Shown: positions 16,571 to 27,045, counted from the first letter of the stretch. The stretch is DNA of 64,000 nucleotides from Sphingomonas parva (ex Maeng et al. 2020) (GCF_004564275.1 NZ_SPDV01000008.1:102805-166804); one strand, 5' to 3'. Numbers and translations: made by a program. The notes: generated by a model not told the origin, from the sequence alone.

Positions 16571-16586
16571 TCCAAGCTCCGTGCCA
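16571..16586 (-). promoter_or_regulatory. Sigma-54 (-24/-12) type promoter of the psp operon
   Basis: On the minus strand TGGCACGGAGCTTGGA fits the consensus TGGCACG-N4-TTGC[A/T], differing only at the last base of the TTGC core (TTGG). It lies about 57 bp upstream of the 52-codon gene and about 100 bp downstream of the divergent pspF start. That leaves room for PspF enhancer sites and IHF between them. The expected transcript start is near 16560. Confidence 0.75.
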
Positions 16587-16687
16587 GATTGCGGAAGTGG
16601 CGGATTTCTGCGGTTTCTCGCTGACCGGGAGGTGGGGCAAAATCATAGTTCTTGCCAACAGCTAGGAAAAATGGCCAACAATCGGGA

Positions 16688-17722
16688 ATGGAGCGCAGTA
16701 CCCAGCTGGTCGGACAATCCTCGTCCTTTCTCGACGCGGTCGAGCGGGCCAGCCGCGCCGCGCCGCTCGACCGCCCGGTCCTGGTGATCGGCGAGCGGGG
16801 CACCGGCAAGGAGCTGATCGCCGAGCGTCTGCACCATCTGTCGGCACGGTGGGACGGCCCCCTGGTGGCGATGAACTGCGCCGCGCTTCCCGAGACCCTG
16901 ATCGAGGCCGAATTGTTCGGCCACGAGGCGGGGGCCTTCACCGGCGCCGCCAAGGCGCGCGCCGGCCGCTTCGAGGAAGCCGACGGCGGCACCCTGTTCC
17001 TCGACGAGCTGGCGACGCTCAGCCAGGCCGCGCAGGAGCGCCTGCTGCGAGTCGTCGAATATGGCGAGGTCACCCGGATCGGGGCGTCGAAGCCGGTGCA
17101 GGTCGACGTCCGCATCGTCGCCGCCACCAACGAGGATCTGCCGAGACTCGCCGAGCGCAATCGCTTCCGCGCCGACCTCCTCGATCGTCTGTCGTTCGAG
17201 GTCGTCACCCTGCCGCCGCTGCGGCACCGCAGCAGCGACATTCCGATCCTCGCGGATCACTTCGCCCGGCGGATGGCGCTCGAGCTGGAATGGCCGCGCT
17301 GGACCGGCTTCTCGAGCCGCGCGCAGGATCGGCTGTTGGCCTATGACTGGCCGGGGAACGTCCGCGAGCTGCGCAACGTCGTGGAGCGCGCCGTCTATCG
17401 CTGGGAGCAGCCTGACGAGCCGGTCGACACCATCCAGTTCGATCCGTTCGAATCGCCGTGGCGGCCGAAAACCTCGCTGGCCGCCCCGACCGAGGCGTCG
17501 GCGGAGAGCGGGCCGGCGGCGCTGCCGCCGCCCGCGCAGGCCACGGCCTACGATCCTGCCTCTTGCGCCGATTTCCGTCTGGCGATCGCGGAATATGAGA
17601 AAGCGATTCTCGCTGCCGCGCTGGAGAAATGCCGCTGGAACCAGCGCGCTGCCGCGGCCGCGCTCAGCCTCAGCTACGATCAGCTCCGCCACGCCATGAA
17701 GCGGCACCAGCTCGCCGGCTGA
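16688..17722 (+). CDS. pspF: Sigma-54-dependent psp operon activator PspF
   Basis: AAA+ enhancer-binding protein that remodels sigma-54 polymerase at the psp promoter and is held inactive by PspA. It is 344 aa from ATG 16688. There is no N-terminal receiver or sensor domain, as in PspF. It has a Walker A-like VIGERGTGKELIAERLH, the sigma-54-contacting GAFTGA loop, a Walker B GGTLFLDEL, and the arginine-finger region FRADLLDRLSFEV. The C-terminal Fis-type helix-turn-helix is WNQRAAAAALSLSYDQLRH. A ~50-residue Ala/Pro-rich linker precedes the DNA-binding domain. Divergent from psp. Confidence 0.94.
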   Translation: MERSTQLVGQSSSFLDAVERASRAAPLDRPVLVIGERGTGKELIAERLHHLSARWDGPLVAMNCAALPETLIEAELFGHEAGAFTGAAKARAGRFEEADGGTLFLDELATLSQAAQERLLRVVEYGEVTRIGASKPVQVDVRIVAATNEDLPRLAERNRFRADLLDRLSFEVVTLPPLRHRSSDIPILADHFARRMALELEWPRWTGFSSRAQDRLLAYDWPGNVRELRNVVERAVYRWEQPDEPVDTIQFDPFESPWRPKTSLAAPTEASAESGPAALPPPAQATAYDPASCADFRLAIAEYEKAILAAALEKCRWNQRAAAAALSLSYDQLRHAMKRHQLAG

Positions 17723-17798
17723 CCCGGCGGATTTACGGGCGCCCCTGCCGCGACTCGGCGCGATCTGCTAGACTGGCGGCTCCAGGAGGAGCTGGACC

Positions 17799-18353
17799 AT
17801 GACCGGAAGATTCCTCTTCGCGCTGGCGGCGACCGCCGCCGCTTTTCCCGCCACCGCTGCCGTCACCGTGATCGGAAACAGCTCGGCACGCACCTGCTAT
17901 CTCTCCGCCGAAAACCGTACGCGGCCGGGGCCTTCGGTGCTCGGCGATTGCGACCTCGCGCTGACGGCCGAAAACCTGGTGACCAGCGATCGCGTCGCCA
18001 CCTTCGTCAATCGCGGCATCCTCAAGCTGCGCATGGGCCGCACCGATGCGGCGATCGCCGATTTCGATGCCGCGATCGCGCTCGATGGCGACGAGGGCGA
18101 AGCCTATCTCAACAAGGGGATGGCGCTGCTTCGGATGGACCAGGGCTGGCAGCAGGCGGTGGGCCTGTTCGACACCGCGCTGTCCAAGCGCACCCGCAAG
18201 CCCGAGGTCGCCTATTACGGGCGCGGGATCGCCAACGAGATCGGCGGCAAGATCCGCGCGGCCTATGACGATTATCGGCAGGCGAGCGCGCTCGCGCCGG
18301 AGTGGGCCGAGCCGAAGGCCGAACTCGCGCGCTTCACGGTGCGGCAGCCCTGA
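17799..18353 (+). CDS. Exported tetratricopeptide-repeat protein
   Basis: 184 aa from ATG 17799 with an AGGAGG ribosome site. A signal peptide ends near FPATAA. Two to three TPR units follow (TFVNRGILKLRMGRTDAAIA, then AYLNKGMALLRMD, then VAYYGRGIANEIGGK), typical of protein-protein scaffolds. The N-terminal mature segment is GNSSARTCYLSAEN. Periplasmic location is inferred from the signal peptide. The partner is unknown. Confidence 0.78.
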   Translation: MTGRFLFALAATAAAFPATAAVTVIGNSSARTCYLSAENRTRPGPSVLGDCDLALTAENLVTSDRVATFVNRGILKLRMGRTDAAIADFDAAIALDGDEGEAYLNKGMALLRMDQGWQQAVGLFDTALSKRTRKPEVAYYGRGIANEIGGKIRAAYDDYRQASALAPEWAEPKAELARFTVRQP

Positions 18354-18547
18354 CCACGTCGCGATTGCCCGAAGTTCGCGAGGCGAGGGGAGGCGACGCG
18401 CCTTTCCCCTTGCTCCCGGCGCGCTTTCCCGCTTGAGGCGGTAGCGCATCGCGGACCCGCCTGCGTCGTCCCGACTCCGCCCGAGCCGGAAACGCGCATG
18501 GGCCCGCGGCAGTGCGTTGTCGCGATCCAGACGAGGAGACACTTCCG

Positions 18548-19174
18548 ATGCCGTTCATCCTTCCCGAGCTTCCCTTCGACAAAGGGGCCCTGGGCGACTT
18601 CATGTCCGCCGAGACGCTCGATTATCACCACGGCAAGCACCACAAGGCCTATGTCGACAAGGTCAACACGATGGTCGGCGACAAGGGGCTCGAGGGCGCG
18701 TCTCTGTCACAGGTGATCCGAGCGGCCGCCGATCGGGGCGACGCCGGGCTGTTCAACAATTCGGGCCAGATCTGGAACCACAATTTCTTCTGGCAGTGCC
18801 TTGCGCCGCCGCAGGGCCAGCGGCCGTCGGGCAAGCTCGCCGTGCTGATCGAGGAAGGCTTCGGCACCACCGAGGCGATGCTCGCCAAGCTGAAGGACGA
18901 GGCCGTCGGCCACTTCGCCAGCGGCTGGGCCTGGCTGGTGCTCGATCAGGACAAGCTTCGCATCACCTCGCTCCATGACGGCGACAGCCCGGTGACCCAC
19001 GAGGGTATGAAGCCGCTGCTCACCGTCGACGTGTGGGAGCACGCTTATTACATCGACTATCGCAACCAGCGCCCGGCCTTCGTCGACGCGGTGCTCAACA
19101 ATCTGATCAACTGGGAATTCGTCGCCCAGAACCTGGACGGCAACGGCATCGGCCGCGCCGACCAGCAAGGCTGA
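18548..19174 (+). CDS. sodB: Superoxide dismutase, iron type
   Basis: Dismutes superoxide in the cytoplasm. It is 208 aa from ATG 18548 with a GAGGAG ribosome site. Metal ligands are His in YHHGKHHKAYV, His in IWNHNFFW, and Asp and His in DVWEHAYYIDY. Gln before IWNH (NNSGQIWNH) is the position typical of Fe-SOD rather than Mn-SOD. A hairpin repeat follows the stop. Confidence 0.95.
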   Translation: MPFILPELPFDKGALGDFMSAETLDYHHGKHHKAYVDKVNTMVGDKGLEGASLSQVIRAAADRGDAGLFNNSGQIWNHNFFWQCLAPPQGQRPSGKLAVLIEEGFGTTEAMLAKLKDEAVGHFASGWAWLVLDQDKLRITSLHDGDSPVTHEGMKPLLTVDVWEHAYYIDYRNQRPAFVDAVLNNLINWEFVAQNLDGNGIGRADQQG

Positions 19175-19180
19175 TCCATT

Positions 19181-19207
19181 TCCTCCCCGAGCTTCGCTCG
19201 GGGAGGA
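19181..19207. repeat. Palindromic intergenic hairpin after sodB
   Basis: TCCTCCCCGAGC and GCTCGGGGAGGA form a 12-bp perfect stem around TTC. No T-run follows, so it looks more like a copy of the TCCTCCCC-type palindromic repeat seen in the last 5 kb than a classical terminator. It could still end transcripts from both convergent sides (sodB and the ABC permease). Confidence 0.7.
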
Positions 19208-19210
19208 CCG

Positions 19211-19983
<773 letters not shown>

Positions 19984-19987
<4 letters not shown>

Positions 19988-20922
19988 GCCGCGCGCTCCC
20001 TGCGATCGCTGGTCAGCGAGACGAAGATGTCCTCCAGCGAGCTCTGCTCGGTGGCGAGATCCTTGAAGCCGATCCCGAGGTCGCTCATCCGGCGCAGCAG
20101 CGACGGAACGCCGGTCCGCTCGGCATTGGCGTCGAACTCGTAGCGAAGCTCCGATCGGTCGTCGGAGAGGGTGAGGTCCCATTCGGAGAGGCCTTCGGGC
20201 ACCGTCTCCATCGGCTCGGCGAGGTTCAGCGTCAGGCGCTTGCGGCCGAGCTTGCGCATCAGCGCATGCTTTTCCTCGACGAGGATCAGCTCACCCTTGG
20301 AGATCACGCCGACGCGGTCCGCCATCTCCTCCGCCTCCTCGATATAATGGGTGGTGAGGATGATGGTGACGCCGCTGTCGCGCAGCCGCCGGACGAGTGC
20401 CCACATGTCGCGGCGCAGCTCGACGTCGACGCCGGCGGTCGGCTCGTCCAGGAACAGGATGTCGGGCTCGTGGGCGAGCGCCTTGGCGATCATCACCCGG
20501 CGCTTCATGCCGCCGGAGAGCTCCTTGATCTTGGCCTTGCGCTTGTCCCAGAGCGACAGGTCGCGAAGGATCTGCTCGATCTTCGCGGAATCGGACGGCT
20601 TGCCGAACAGGCCGCGGCTGAACGCAACGGTCGACCAGACCGGTTCGAACGCATCGGTGTGGAGCTCCTGCGGGACCAGCCCGATCCTGGTGCGCGCTGC
20701 GCGATAGTCCCGCACGATGTCGTGGCCGTCGGCCTCGACGGTGCCGGCGCTCGGCGTGACGATGCCGCAGACGATGCTGATCAGCGTCGTCTTGCCGGCG
20801 CCGTTCGGGCCGAGCAGGGCAAAGATCTCGCCGCGCCTGATGTCGAGCGAGACATGCTTCAGCGCCTCGTGCCCGCCGGCATATCTTTTCGACAGGTTGC
20901 GGATCGAGATCACCGGCTGCAT
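19984..20922 (-). CDS. ABC transporter ATP-binding protein
   Basis: Energises the downstream ABC-2 permease. It is 312 aa. It has Walker [11 protein letters not shown], the signature [15 protein letters not shown], Walker [13 protein letters not shown] and the H-loop [20 protein letters not shown]. The ~80-residue C-terminal extension is typical of the DrrA/NodI/CcmA-type exporter ATPases. It begins 16 bp after yciB and is probably the fifth gene of the dapF operon. Confidence 0.93.
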
Positions 20923-20938
20923 CGGGCGGCGGTCCTTC

Positions 20939-21541
20939 TTACTGCGTGGGAGGGATGGGCGGCTCTTCCTTGTCGTTGCCGAGCTGCAGGCCGTGGCGGA
21001 CGAGCATCGGAACGTTGGCGGCAGCGAAGAGGAAGGTGGCCGGAATGAAGCCCCAGAGCTTGAAGCCGGCCCAGAAGCTGGTGCTGCTGTTGCGCCAGAC
21101 GAGTTCGTTGGCCAGGGCCATGACCAGGAAGAAGATCGCCCAGTTGCGCGAGAGCAATTGCCAGCCGCGCTCCGACAGCCCCGGATAGGCGGTTCCCAGC
21201 GCCATCTTCAGCAGGTTGCGCTTCGTCGCCAGGCCGAAGGCGAGCAGGGCGGCGACGATCAGATAGTAGATCGTCGGCTTGATCTTGATGAACACCTCGC
21301 TGTGGAACCACAAGGTGGCGCCGCCGAGCACGATCACCATGACCGCCGAGAACCAGAGCAATGGCGAGACGTGGCGGTAGCGAGCCAGCGAAATTCCGAC
21401 GGCGGCGGTGATCGCCACCATGAAGGCGCCCGTGGCGGCGAAGATGCCGAAGGCGAGGTTGGCGGCGAAGAACACCACCAGCGGCCCGAGATCGATCAGC
21501 AGGCGCTCGCCGGCGCCCGGCTCCTTGCGGGTCTCGCTCAT
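20939..21541 (-). CDS. yciB: Inner-membrane septation protein YciB/IspZ
   Basis: Five-helix inner-membrane protein linked to cell division and envelope integrity. It is 200 aa. Conserved segments are [14 protein letters not shown] near the N-terminus, [34 protein letters not shown] and [18 protein letters not shown]. The start overlaps the ftsY stop by 4 bp. Confidence 0.93.
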   Translation of the reverse strand: MSETRKEPGAGERLLIDLGPLVVFFAANLAFGIFAATGAFMVAITAAVGISLARYRHVSPLLWFSAVMVIVLGGATLWFHSEVFIKIKPTIYYLIVAALLAFGLATKRNLLKMALGTAYPGLSERGWQLLSRNWAIFFLVMALANELVWRNSSTSFWAGFKLWGFIPATFLFAAANVPMLVRHGLQLGNDKEEPPIPPTQ

Positions 21542-22464
21542 GCCGGGAGCCCGGCAATCGCACGCGCCGTGACGCGCGGATCGAACGGGCGCAGGTCGTT
21601 CATCCCTTCGCCGATACCGATGGCGTGGATCGGCAGGCCGTAGCGCTCGGCCGCGGCAACCAGGACGCCGCCGCGCGCGGTGCCGTCCAGCTTGGTCATG
21701 ATCAGTCCGGTCACGCCGGCCACCTCCTTGAACACCTCGATCTGGCTCAGCGCATTCTGCCCCGTCGTCGCGTCGAGGACGAGCACCACGTCGTGCGGCG
21801 CCGCCGGGTTGAGCCGGCCCAGCACGCGCCGGATCTTGGCGAGCTCGTCCATCAGATCCTTCTTGTTCTGGAGCCGGCCGGCGGTGTCGACGATCAGCGT
21901 GTCGATGCCTTCGGCGGTCGCCTTCTTCACGCCATCGAAGACGATCGCCGAGCTGTCGCCGCCCTCAGGTCCGGAGATGATCGGAACGCCGATCCGGTCC
22001 GCCCAGACCTTGAGCTGGCCGATCGCCGCAGCGCGGAACGTGTCGCCGGCGGCGAGCAGCACGCCGTAATCCTGCTCGAGGAAGAGATGGCCGAGCTTCG
22101 CGATCGTGGTGGTCTTGCCCGATCCGTTGACGCCGACGATCAGGATCACCTGCGGGCGCGGGAAGGCGTCGATCTCGAGCGGCTGCGCGACCGGCGCGAG
22201 GATCTTCTCGATCTCCTCGGCCACGATCTCGCGCACGGCGGTCTCCGTGAGGCCGAGCGGGAAGGTCTCGCCGGCCAGGCGGACGCGGATGCGCCCTGCG
22301 GTGGCGGGGCCGAGGTCCGAGGCGATCAGCGCCTCCTCGATCTCGTCGAGCGTCTGCTCGTCCAGGGCCGCACGGTTGAACAGCCCGGTGAGATTGTCGC
22401 CGAGCCGTTCCGAGGTCTTGCGGAAGCCCGCCTGGAGCCGGTCGAGCCAGGAAGCCTCGCTCAT
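21538..22464 (-). CDS. ftsY: Signal recognition particle receptor FtsY
   Basis: SRP receptor GTPase that docks Ffh-ribosome complexes at the membrane. It is 308 aa with almost no acidic A domain before the N domain. The GTPase shows VNGSGKTTTIAKLG (G1), AAGDTFRAAAIGQLKVW, DTAGRLQNKK (G3), MTKLDGTARGG (G4) and GIGEGMNDLRPFD at the end. It overlaps both mtaB and yciB by 4 bp. Its partner gene ffh lies 21 kb away and is broken in this sequence. Confidence 0.96.
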   Translation of the reverse strand: MSEASWLDRLQAGFRKTSERLGDNLTGLFNRAALDEQTLDEIEEALIASDLGPATAGRIRVRLAGETFPLGLTETAVREIVAEEIEKILAPVAQPLEIDAFPRPQVILIVGVNGSGKTTTIAKLGHLFLEQDYGVLLAAGDTFRAAAIGQLKVWADRIGVPIISGPEGGDSSAIVFDGVKKATAEGIDTLIVDTAGRLQNKKDLMDELAKIRRVLGRLNPAAPHDVVLVLDATTGQNALSQIEVFKEVAGVTGLIMTKLDGTARGGVLVAAAERYGLPIHAIGIGEGMNDLRPFDPRVTARAIAGLPA

Positions 22465-23798
22465 GCCGCTCTGCCCGTCAGCACGTCGCCGTCTATTCCG
22501 GTGATCACCACGTCCACGATCTGTCCTGCATCCTTGCTCTGGGCGAGGCGGACCGGTGCGAAGCTCTCCGCATGGCCCGGCGCGTCGCCGCGTTCGGTCA
22601 AAATTCTCTGGCGGCTGCCGACGAGGCCGGCCAGCCACGCGCGCCGCCGCCGCTCGCTGGCCTCGCGCAAATTCCGCGCCCGTTCCTTGATAAGGGGCGG
22701 CGGCACCTGCGGCATCCGGGCTGCCGGCGTGCCCTTCTTGGGCGAGAAGGGGAAGATGTGGCCCATCACGATGTCGCAATCGTCGATCAGCCGCAGGCTG
22801 TTCTCGGCCATCTTGTCGGTCTCGGTGGGAAAGCCCGCGATGAGATCGGCGCCGATCGCGATCTCCGGCCTTTTCGCCTTCAGCCGTTCCACGATCGCCA
22901 CCGCCTCGCGGCGGCTGTGCCGGCGCTTCATCCGCTTGAGCACCATGTCGTCGCCCGCCTGGAAGCTCATGTGGAGGTGCGGCATGAAGCGCGGCTCGCC
23001 CGTCACGATCTCGAACATCCGGTCGTCGATCTCGATGCAGTCGAGCGACGACAGGCGCAGCCGCGGCAGCGCCGGCACGTGACGAAGGATCCTCTCGACC
23101 AGCAGGCCGAGCGACGGGGCGCCCGGGAGGTCCGGGCCGTAGCTGGTCACGTCGACGCCGGTCAGCACGACCTCGCGATAGCCCTCGTCGACCAGGCGCT
23201 TGATCCGGTCGATCACCAGGCCGGCCGGCACCGAGCGGCTGTTCCCGCGCCCATAAGGGATGATGCAGAAGGTGCAGCGATGGTCGCACCCGTTCTGAAC
23301 CTCGACGAAGGCCCGCGACCGCTCGCTATAGGCCGCCGCGAGGTGCGGGGCGGTCTCGCGCACGGCCATGATGTCCGACACGCGGACGTCGGCGGGGGCG
23401 GAGAGGAGCGTCGCCACCGCGCCGCGCTGCTCCCGTCCTCTCGAGGGGGAGGCGGATTCTCGTGTGGGCGCAGAGGCCGGAGCAAATGAAGCAGCGTCGA
23501 GCTTCTCGCGATTGCCGAGCACGCGGTCGACCTCGGACATGGCGGCGAAGGTCTCGGGCTCGACCTGGGCGGCGCAGCCGGTGACGATCACGCGCGCATC
23601 GGGCCGGCTGCGCTTGGCGCGTCGGATCGCCTGTCGGGTCTGGCGCACCGCCTCGTTGGTGACGGCGCAGCTGTTGACGATGATCAGATCGTCCTGCCCG
23701 TGCGCGAGGCGCCGCATGGTCGCGCTCTCGGCGAGATTGAGGCGGCAGCCGAGCGTGATCAGCTCGGGCCCTTCCGCGGCAGCGGGCACGCCGCTCAC
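22461..23798 (-). CDS. mtaB: tRNA t6A37 methylthiotransferase MtaB
   Basis: Radical-SAM enzyme that converts t6A37 to ms2t6A37 in tRNA. It is 445 aa from GTG 23798, whose bases overlap the dapF TGA. The N-terminal UPF0004 domain has TLGCRLNLAES, NSCAVTNEAVRQ and VTGCAAQVEPE, the three cluster-binding cysteines. The radical-SAM motif is CDHRCTFCIIPYGRG. Also present are TGVDVTSYG and LRLSSLDCIEID. It is part of the dapF-mtaB-ftsY-yciB run. Confidence 0.94.
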   Translation of the reverse strand: MSGVPAAAEGPELITLGCRLNLAESATMRRLAHGQDDLIIVNSCAVTNEAVRQTRQAIRRAKRSRPDARVIVTGCAAQVEPETFAAMSEVDRVLGNREKLDAASFAPASAPTRESASPSRGREQRGAVATLLSAPADVRVSDIMAVRETAPHLAAAYSERSRAFVEVQNGCDHRCTFCIIPYGRGNSRSVPAGLVIDRIKRLVDEGYREVVLTGVDVTSYGPDLPGAPSLGLLVERILRHVPALPRLRLSSLDCIEIDDRMFEIVTGEPRFMPHLHMSFQAGDDMVLKRMKRRHSRREAVAIVERLKAKRPEIAIGADLIAGFPTETDKMAENSLRLIDDCDIVMGHIFPFSPKKGTPAARMPQVPPPLIKERARNLREASERRRRAWLAGLVGSRQRILTERGDAPGHAESFAPVRLAQSKDAGQIVDVVITGIDGDVLTGRAA

Positions 23799-24586
23799 AG
23801 TGCCACCTCGCCGGTGAAGACGTGAGTCGCCGCGCCGCGCATCCGGATGCTCTCGCCCGGCCGCCAGGAGATGGTCAGCGTGCCGCCGGGCAGCCGGATG
23901 TCGACCGGGCTCGCCGCCAGCTTGCGCCGGATCGCGGCGACGGCGGTGGCGCAGGCGCCGGTACCGCAGGCCTGGGTGAGGCCGGCGCCGCGCTCCCAGA
24001 CGCGCAGCCGGATCGCTCCCCCGTCCAGTGAGGCAACGTTGACGTTCACCCGGTCCGGGAACAGCGGGTCCGTCTCGATGGCGGGACCGAGCCGCGCGAG
24101 ATCGACGGCGCCGCTGTCGTCGACGAAGAACACGACGTGCGGATTGCCGACGTTCACGGCAGCCGGCCCATGGAGATCTTCCCAGCCGACCGGCATGGCG
24201 GCCGTGTCGAGCGGGTAAGCGAGCGGAATCTCGTCCCATCCGAAGCGCGGCGTGCCCATGTCGACCTCGGCCGCGCCGTCGAGCGCCTCGCCCTGGATCA
24301 CGCCGCCGGCGGTCTCGATGCGGCTATGGCCGCCGGCGAGCAGGGCGACGCAGCGCGACGCGTTGCCGCACGCCTCGACCTCGCCGCCGTCGGCATTCCA
24401 GATGCGCATCCTGAGGTCGGCGATCTGCGAAGGCTCGATCACGATCAACTGATCGCAGCCGACGCCGGTGTGCCGGTCGGCGAGCGCGCGGGCGGTCGCT
24501 CCGTCCATCTCCAGCGGCGTCTCGCGCGCGTCGAAGATGACGAAGTCGTTGCCGAGTCCATGCATCTTCTCGAACCGCCGCTTCAT
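23795..24586 (-). CDS. dapF: Diaminopimelate epimerase DapF
   Basis: Converts LL- to meso-diaminopimelate for lysine and peptidoglycan synthesis. From ATG 24586 it is 263 aa starting MKRRFEKMHGLGNDFVIFD, the usual family start. An ATG 13 codons upstream (24625) is an alternative. The two catalytic cysteines are in EACGNASRC and QACGTGACAT. It is likely the first gene of a 4-6 gene operon with short overlaps. Confidence 0.95.
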   Translation of the reverse strand: MKRRFEKMHGLGNDFVIFDARETPLEMDGATARALADRHTGVGCDQLIVIEPSQIADLRMRIWNADGGEVEACGNASRCVALLAGGHSRIETAGGVIQGEALDGAAEVDMGTPRFGWDEIPLAYPLDTAAMPVGWEDLHGPAAVNVGNPHVVFFVDDSGAVDLARLGPAIETDPLFPDRVNVNVASLDGGAIRLRVWERGAGLTQACGTGACATAVAAIRRKLAASPVDIRLPGGTLTISWRPGESIRMRGAATHVFTGEVAL

Positions 24587-24656
24587 CGCTGCCGGCAGAT
24601 AGGGGGCGGCGGGAACGAAGTCCATCGCAGCGCTCGTCGGGCGCCGCGCGCTGGCC

Positions 24657-25565
24657 TCAGCGGCCGGCAGCCTCGGCGCAGCCCGATCGCCGCTCTCCCG
24701 AGACCTCCAGCTCCGCGGCGAGAGGGTAGCGCCGGTCGGACATGCCGTCGGAGCAGCCGGGGGCGGGGCGCAGGCGCAGCACGAAGCGGCGGCCGTTCAG
24801 CGCACCGGTCCAGATCTCGCCGCCGCCGCGCCTCTCGTAGCGGGTCCATAGCCGCGTCCCCGCCTGGTCCTCGGGATGGGAGTAGGTGACGCACCGGCCT
24901 TCGATCCGGGCATTCCAGAACGGCTCGGTGCCGACCGCGCGCAGCGCCGCGACGTCGAGCTGGCGCCCGTCCTGGATCAGGCACGGGCTCGCGGCCGCAG
25001 GATTCCTGGCAGGTGCGGCCGCGGGCGCGGGCGGGGCCGGCGCGCGGCAGGCGGCGACGAAGGCCGTCGCCGTCGCCGCCGGCGGCGCGGCGTGAGGACC
25101 GCTGGTCTGGGCGCCGTAGCTCGCCGAGACCGGACCGGCGATCAGGCTGGCGAGCTCGGCCTTCACCGCCCCGGATGCGGTGACGCCGCCGCGCTGCGGA
25201 TCACCTTTGACGTCGGCGACAAGGGCCGCGACACTGCCGCCGCTGCCGAACGACAGGCGCTCCTCGCTTCCGATCGGCCGGAAAGCGGGCACGTTGACCA
25301 GCATCGTGTCGCCTCTTGCCGGACAGAGGATCCGGATCACCGGCGTCTGGCGAGCGTCGAGCAAGGCCAGCACGGTCTCCGCGCCGTTCGTCTGCAGCCG
25401 CCACGTGGCCGCTGCCGGCATGGCCGGGGCAGGGGCCTTGGCGGGTGCGGGAGCCGTTACGGTCTCAGGTTCGACGGCATTCCCTCGCGGGTCCTGCGGC
25501 TCGCCCGCGCAGCCGGCGAGCAGCACCGCCGCGGCGAGATGGATCGTCGTCGGAGAACGCATCAT
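24657..25565 (-). CDS. Lipoprotein with GTEPFW-type C-terminal domain
   Basis: 302 aa. The N-terminus has a lipobox (AAAVLLAGCAG), so it should be lipid-anchored in the envelope. An Ala/Pro-rich linker follows. The C-terminal third has VGTEPFWNARIEGRCVTYSH and later SDRRYPLAAELEV, a pattern known from COG3650-like predicted lipoproteins. The biochemical role is not known. It ends 31-70 bp upstream of dapF, depending on the dapF start. Confidence 0.75.
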   Translation of the reverse strand: MMRSPTTIHLAAAVLLAGCAGEPQDPRGNAVEPETVTAPAPAKAPAPAMPAAATWRLQTNGAETVLALLDARQTPVIRILCPARGDTMLVNVPAFRPIGSEERLSFGSGGSVAALVADVKGDPQRGGVTASGAVKAELASLIAGPVSASYGAQTSGPHAAPPAATATAFVAACRAPAPPAPAAAPARNPAAASPCLIQDGRQLDVAALRAVGTEPFWNARIEGRCVTYSHPEDQAGTRLWTRYERRGGGEIWTGALNGRRFVLRLRPAPGCSDGMSDRRYPLAAELEVSGERRSGCAEAAGR

Positions 25566-25618
25566 CGCTGCAGGGATAATCGTTGACCGGCGGCCGAGTC
25601 CACGCCCGCGGCGTCGGC

Positions 25619-26953
25619 TCAGCCGGCGACGCGCTTCGCCCACTCCTTGTTGATGGCCAGTGCCCCCAGGGTGCAGGCGACGCCCGACAGGAGGTAGAGG
25701 CCGACCGACCAGAGGCCGAAGCGGCTGGCGAGGAAAAGGGCGACCAACGGTGCGAAACCGGCACCGATGAACCAGGCGGAATTCGAGACGATCGCCGCGC
25801 CGGTGTAGCGGTAATAAGGTCGGAACGAGCTGTTCACCGCGCCCGACGACTGGCCGAACGACAGGCCGAGCAGGACGAAGCCGCCGAACATGTACACCGC
25901 TTCGCCGACCTGGCCGGCGGCGAGCAGCTGCGGCGCGAAGCCGCTGTACGCGCCGATCAGAGCGGCGGACACGCCGAGCACGGCACGCCGTCCGACCCGG
26001 TCCGCGATCACGCCGGAGGCGAGGATGGCGAGGACGCAGATCACCGACCCCACCGCCTCGATCACCAGGAAGCGCAGCGGATCGACATCCTCGTAGAGCC
26101 GCACCCAGGAGAGCGGGAAGACGGTGACGAGGTGGAAGAGGGCGAAGCTGGCCAGCGGCGCGAAGGCGCCGAGGATGATCGTCGGCAATTCGCTGAACAG
26201 GGTCTCGAACGGCGGAGACGGCTGGAGCTCGCGATTCTCGAACAGCCGCTGGAATTCCGGAGTTGCGACCAGCCGAAGGCGCGCGAACAAGGCGACGACA
26301 TTGATCGCGAGCGCCACGAAGAAGGGATAGCGCCAGCCCCAGCGGAGGAAATCCTCGGTCGAGAGCAAGGCGAGGAAATAGGCGAACAGCGCGCTCGCCA
26401 CCAGCAGGCCGAGCGGCGCGCCGAGCTGCGGGATCATCGCATACCAGCCGCGGCGATCCTCGGGCGCGTTCAGCGAGAGAAGGGATGGGAGACCGTCCCA
26501 GGCGCCGCCGAGCGCAATGCCCTGGCAGAGACGGAAGAAGCCGAGCAGCCAGGCGCTGATCACGCCGACCTCGGAATAGCCGGGCAGCAGCGCGATCGCC
26601 ATGGTCGAGCCGCCGAGCAGGAACATGGCGATGGTGAGCTTCACGCCGCGCCCGTGCCGCTGGTCGATGGCGGTGAAGATCAGGGTGCCGATCGGCCGCC
26701 CGGCGAAGGCGAGCGCGAACAAGGCGAAGGAGAAGAGCGTGCCGGTCAGCGCGTCGAGATAGGGGAAGACGAGCTGCGGGAAGACCAGCACCGAGGCGAT
26801 CGCGTAGACGAAGAAATCGAAGAACTCGCCCGTGCGGCCGATGATCACGCCGATCGCGATCTCTCCCGGCTTGATCGTGCCGTGGCGGGCGTTGACCAGC
26901 CGGGCGTCGCGTTCGAGCGGCGTCGAGTCGGACGCAGAGGCAGGGGCCGTCAT
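25619..26953 (-). CDS. MFS transporter, metabolite:H+ symporter family
   Basis: Proton-linked transporter with about 12 membrane helices. It is 444 aa from ATG 26953. The start IGVIIGRTGEFFDFFVYAIA, followed by RPIGTLIFTAIDQRHGRGV, is typical of the MHS subfamily (ShiA/KgtP/ProP relatives), and FRLCQGIALGGAWDGLPSLL marks helix 5. The substrate is not inferable. Divergent from cyoA across a 146-bp gap. Confidence 0.88.
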   Translation of the reverse strand: MTAPASASDSTPLERDARLVNARHGTIKPGEIAIGVIIGRTGEFFDFFVYAIASVLVFPQLVFPYLDALTGTLFSFALFALAFAGRPIGTLIFTAIDQRHGRGVKLTIAMFLLGGSTMAIALLPGYSEVGVISAWLLGFFRLCQGIALGGAWDGLPSLLSLNAPEDRRGWYAMIPQLGAPLGLLVASALFAYFLALLSTEDFLRWGWRYPFFVALAINVVALFARLRLVATPEFQRLFENRELQPSPPFETLFSELPTIILGAFAPLASFALFHLVTVFPLSWVRLYEDVDPLRFLVIEAVGSVICVLAILASGVIADRVGRRAVLGVSAALIGAYSGFAPQLLAAGQVGEAVYMFGGFVLLGLSFGQSSGAVNSSFRPYYRYTGAAIVSNSAWFIGAGFAPLVALFLASRFGLWSVGLYLLSGVACTLGALAINKEWAKRVAG

Positions 26954-27045
26954 CGCGCGGTCATCTCCAGAGAATGGAATTCCAGGTTCCGTGAGGCAAC
27001 GCGCCACGGGTTTAGATGTTCTAGCCTCAAACCGCGAGCCGTCGG

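Noticed and set aside
19181..19207. Classical Rho-independent terminator of sodB
   Set aside because: The stem is strong but no T-run follows on either strand. It fits the palindromic repeat family better, though it may still slow polymerase.
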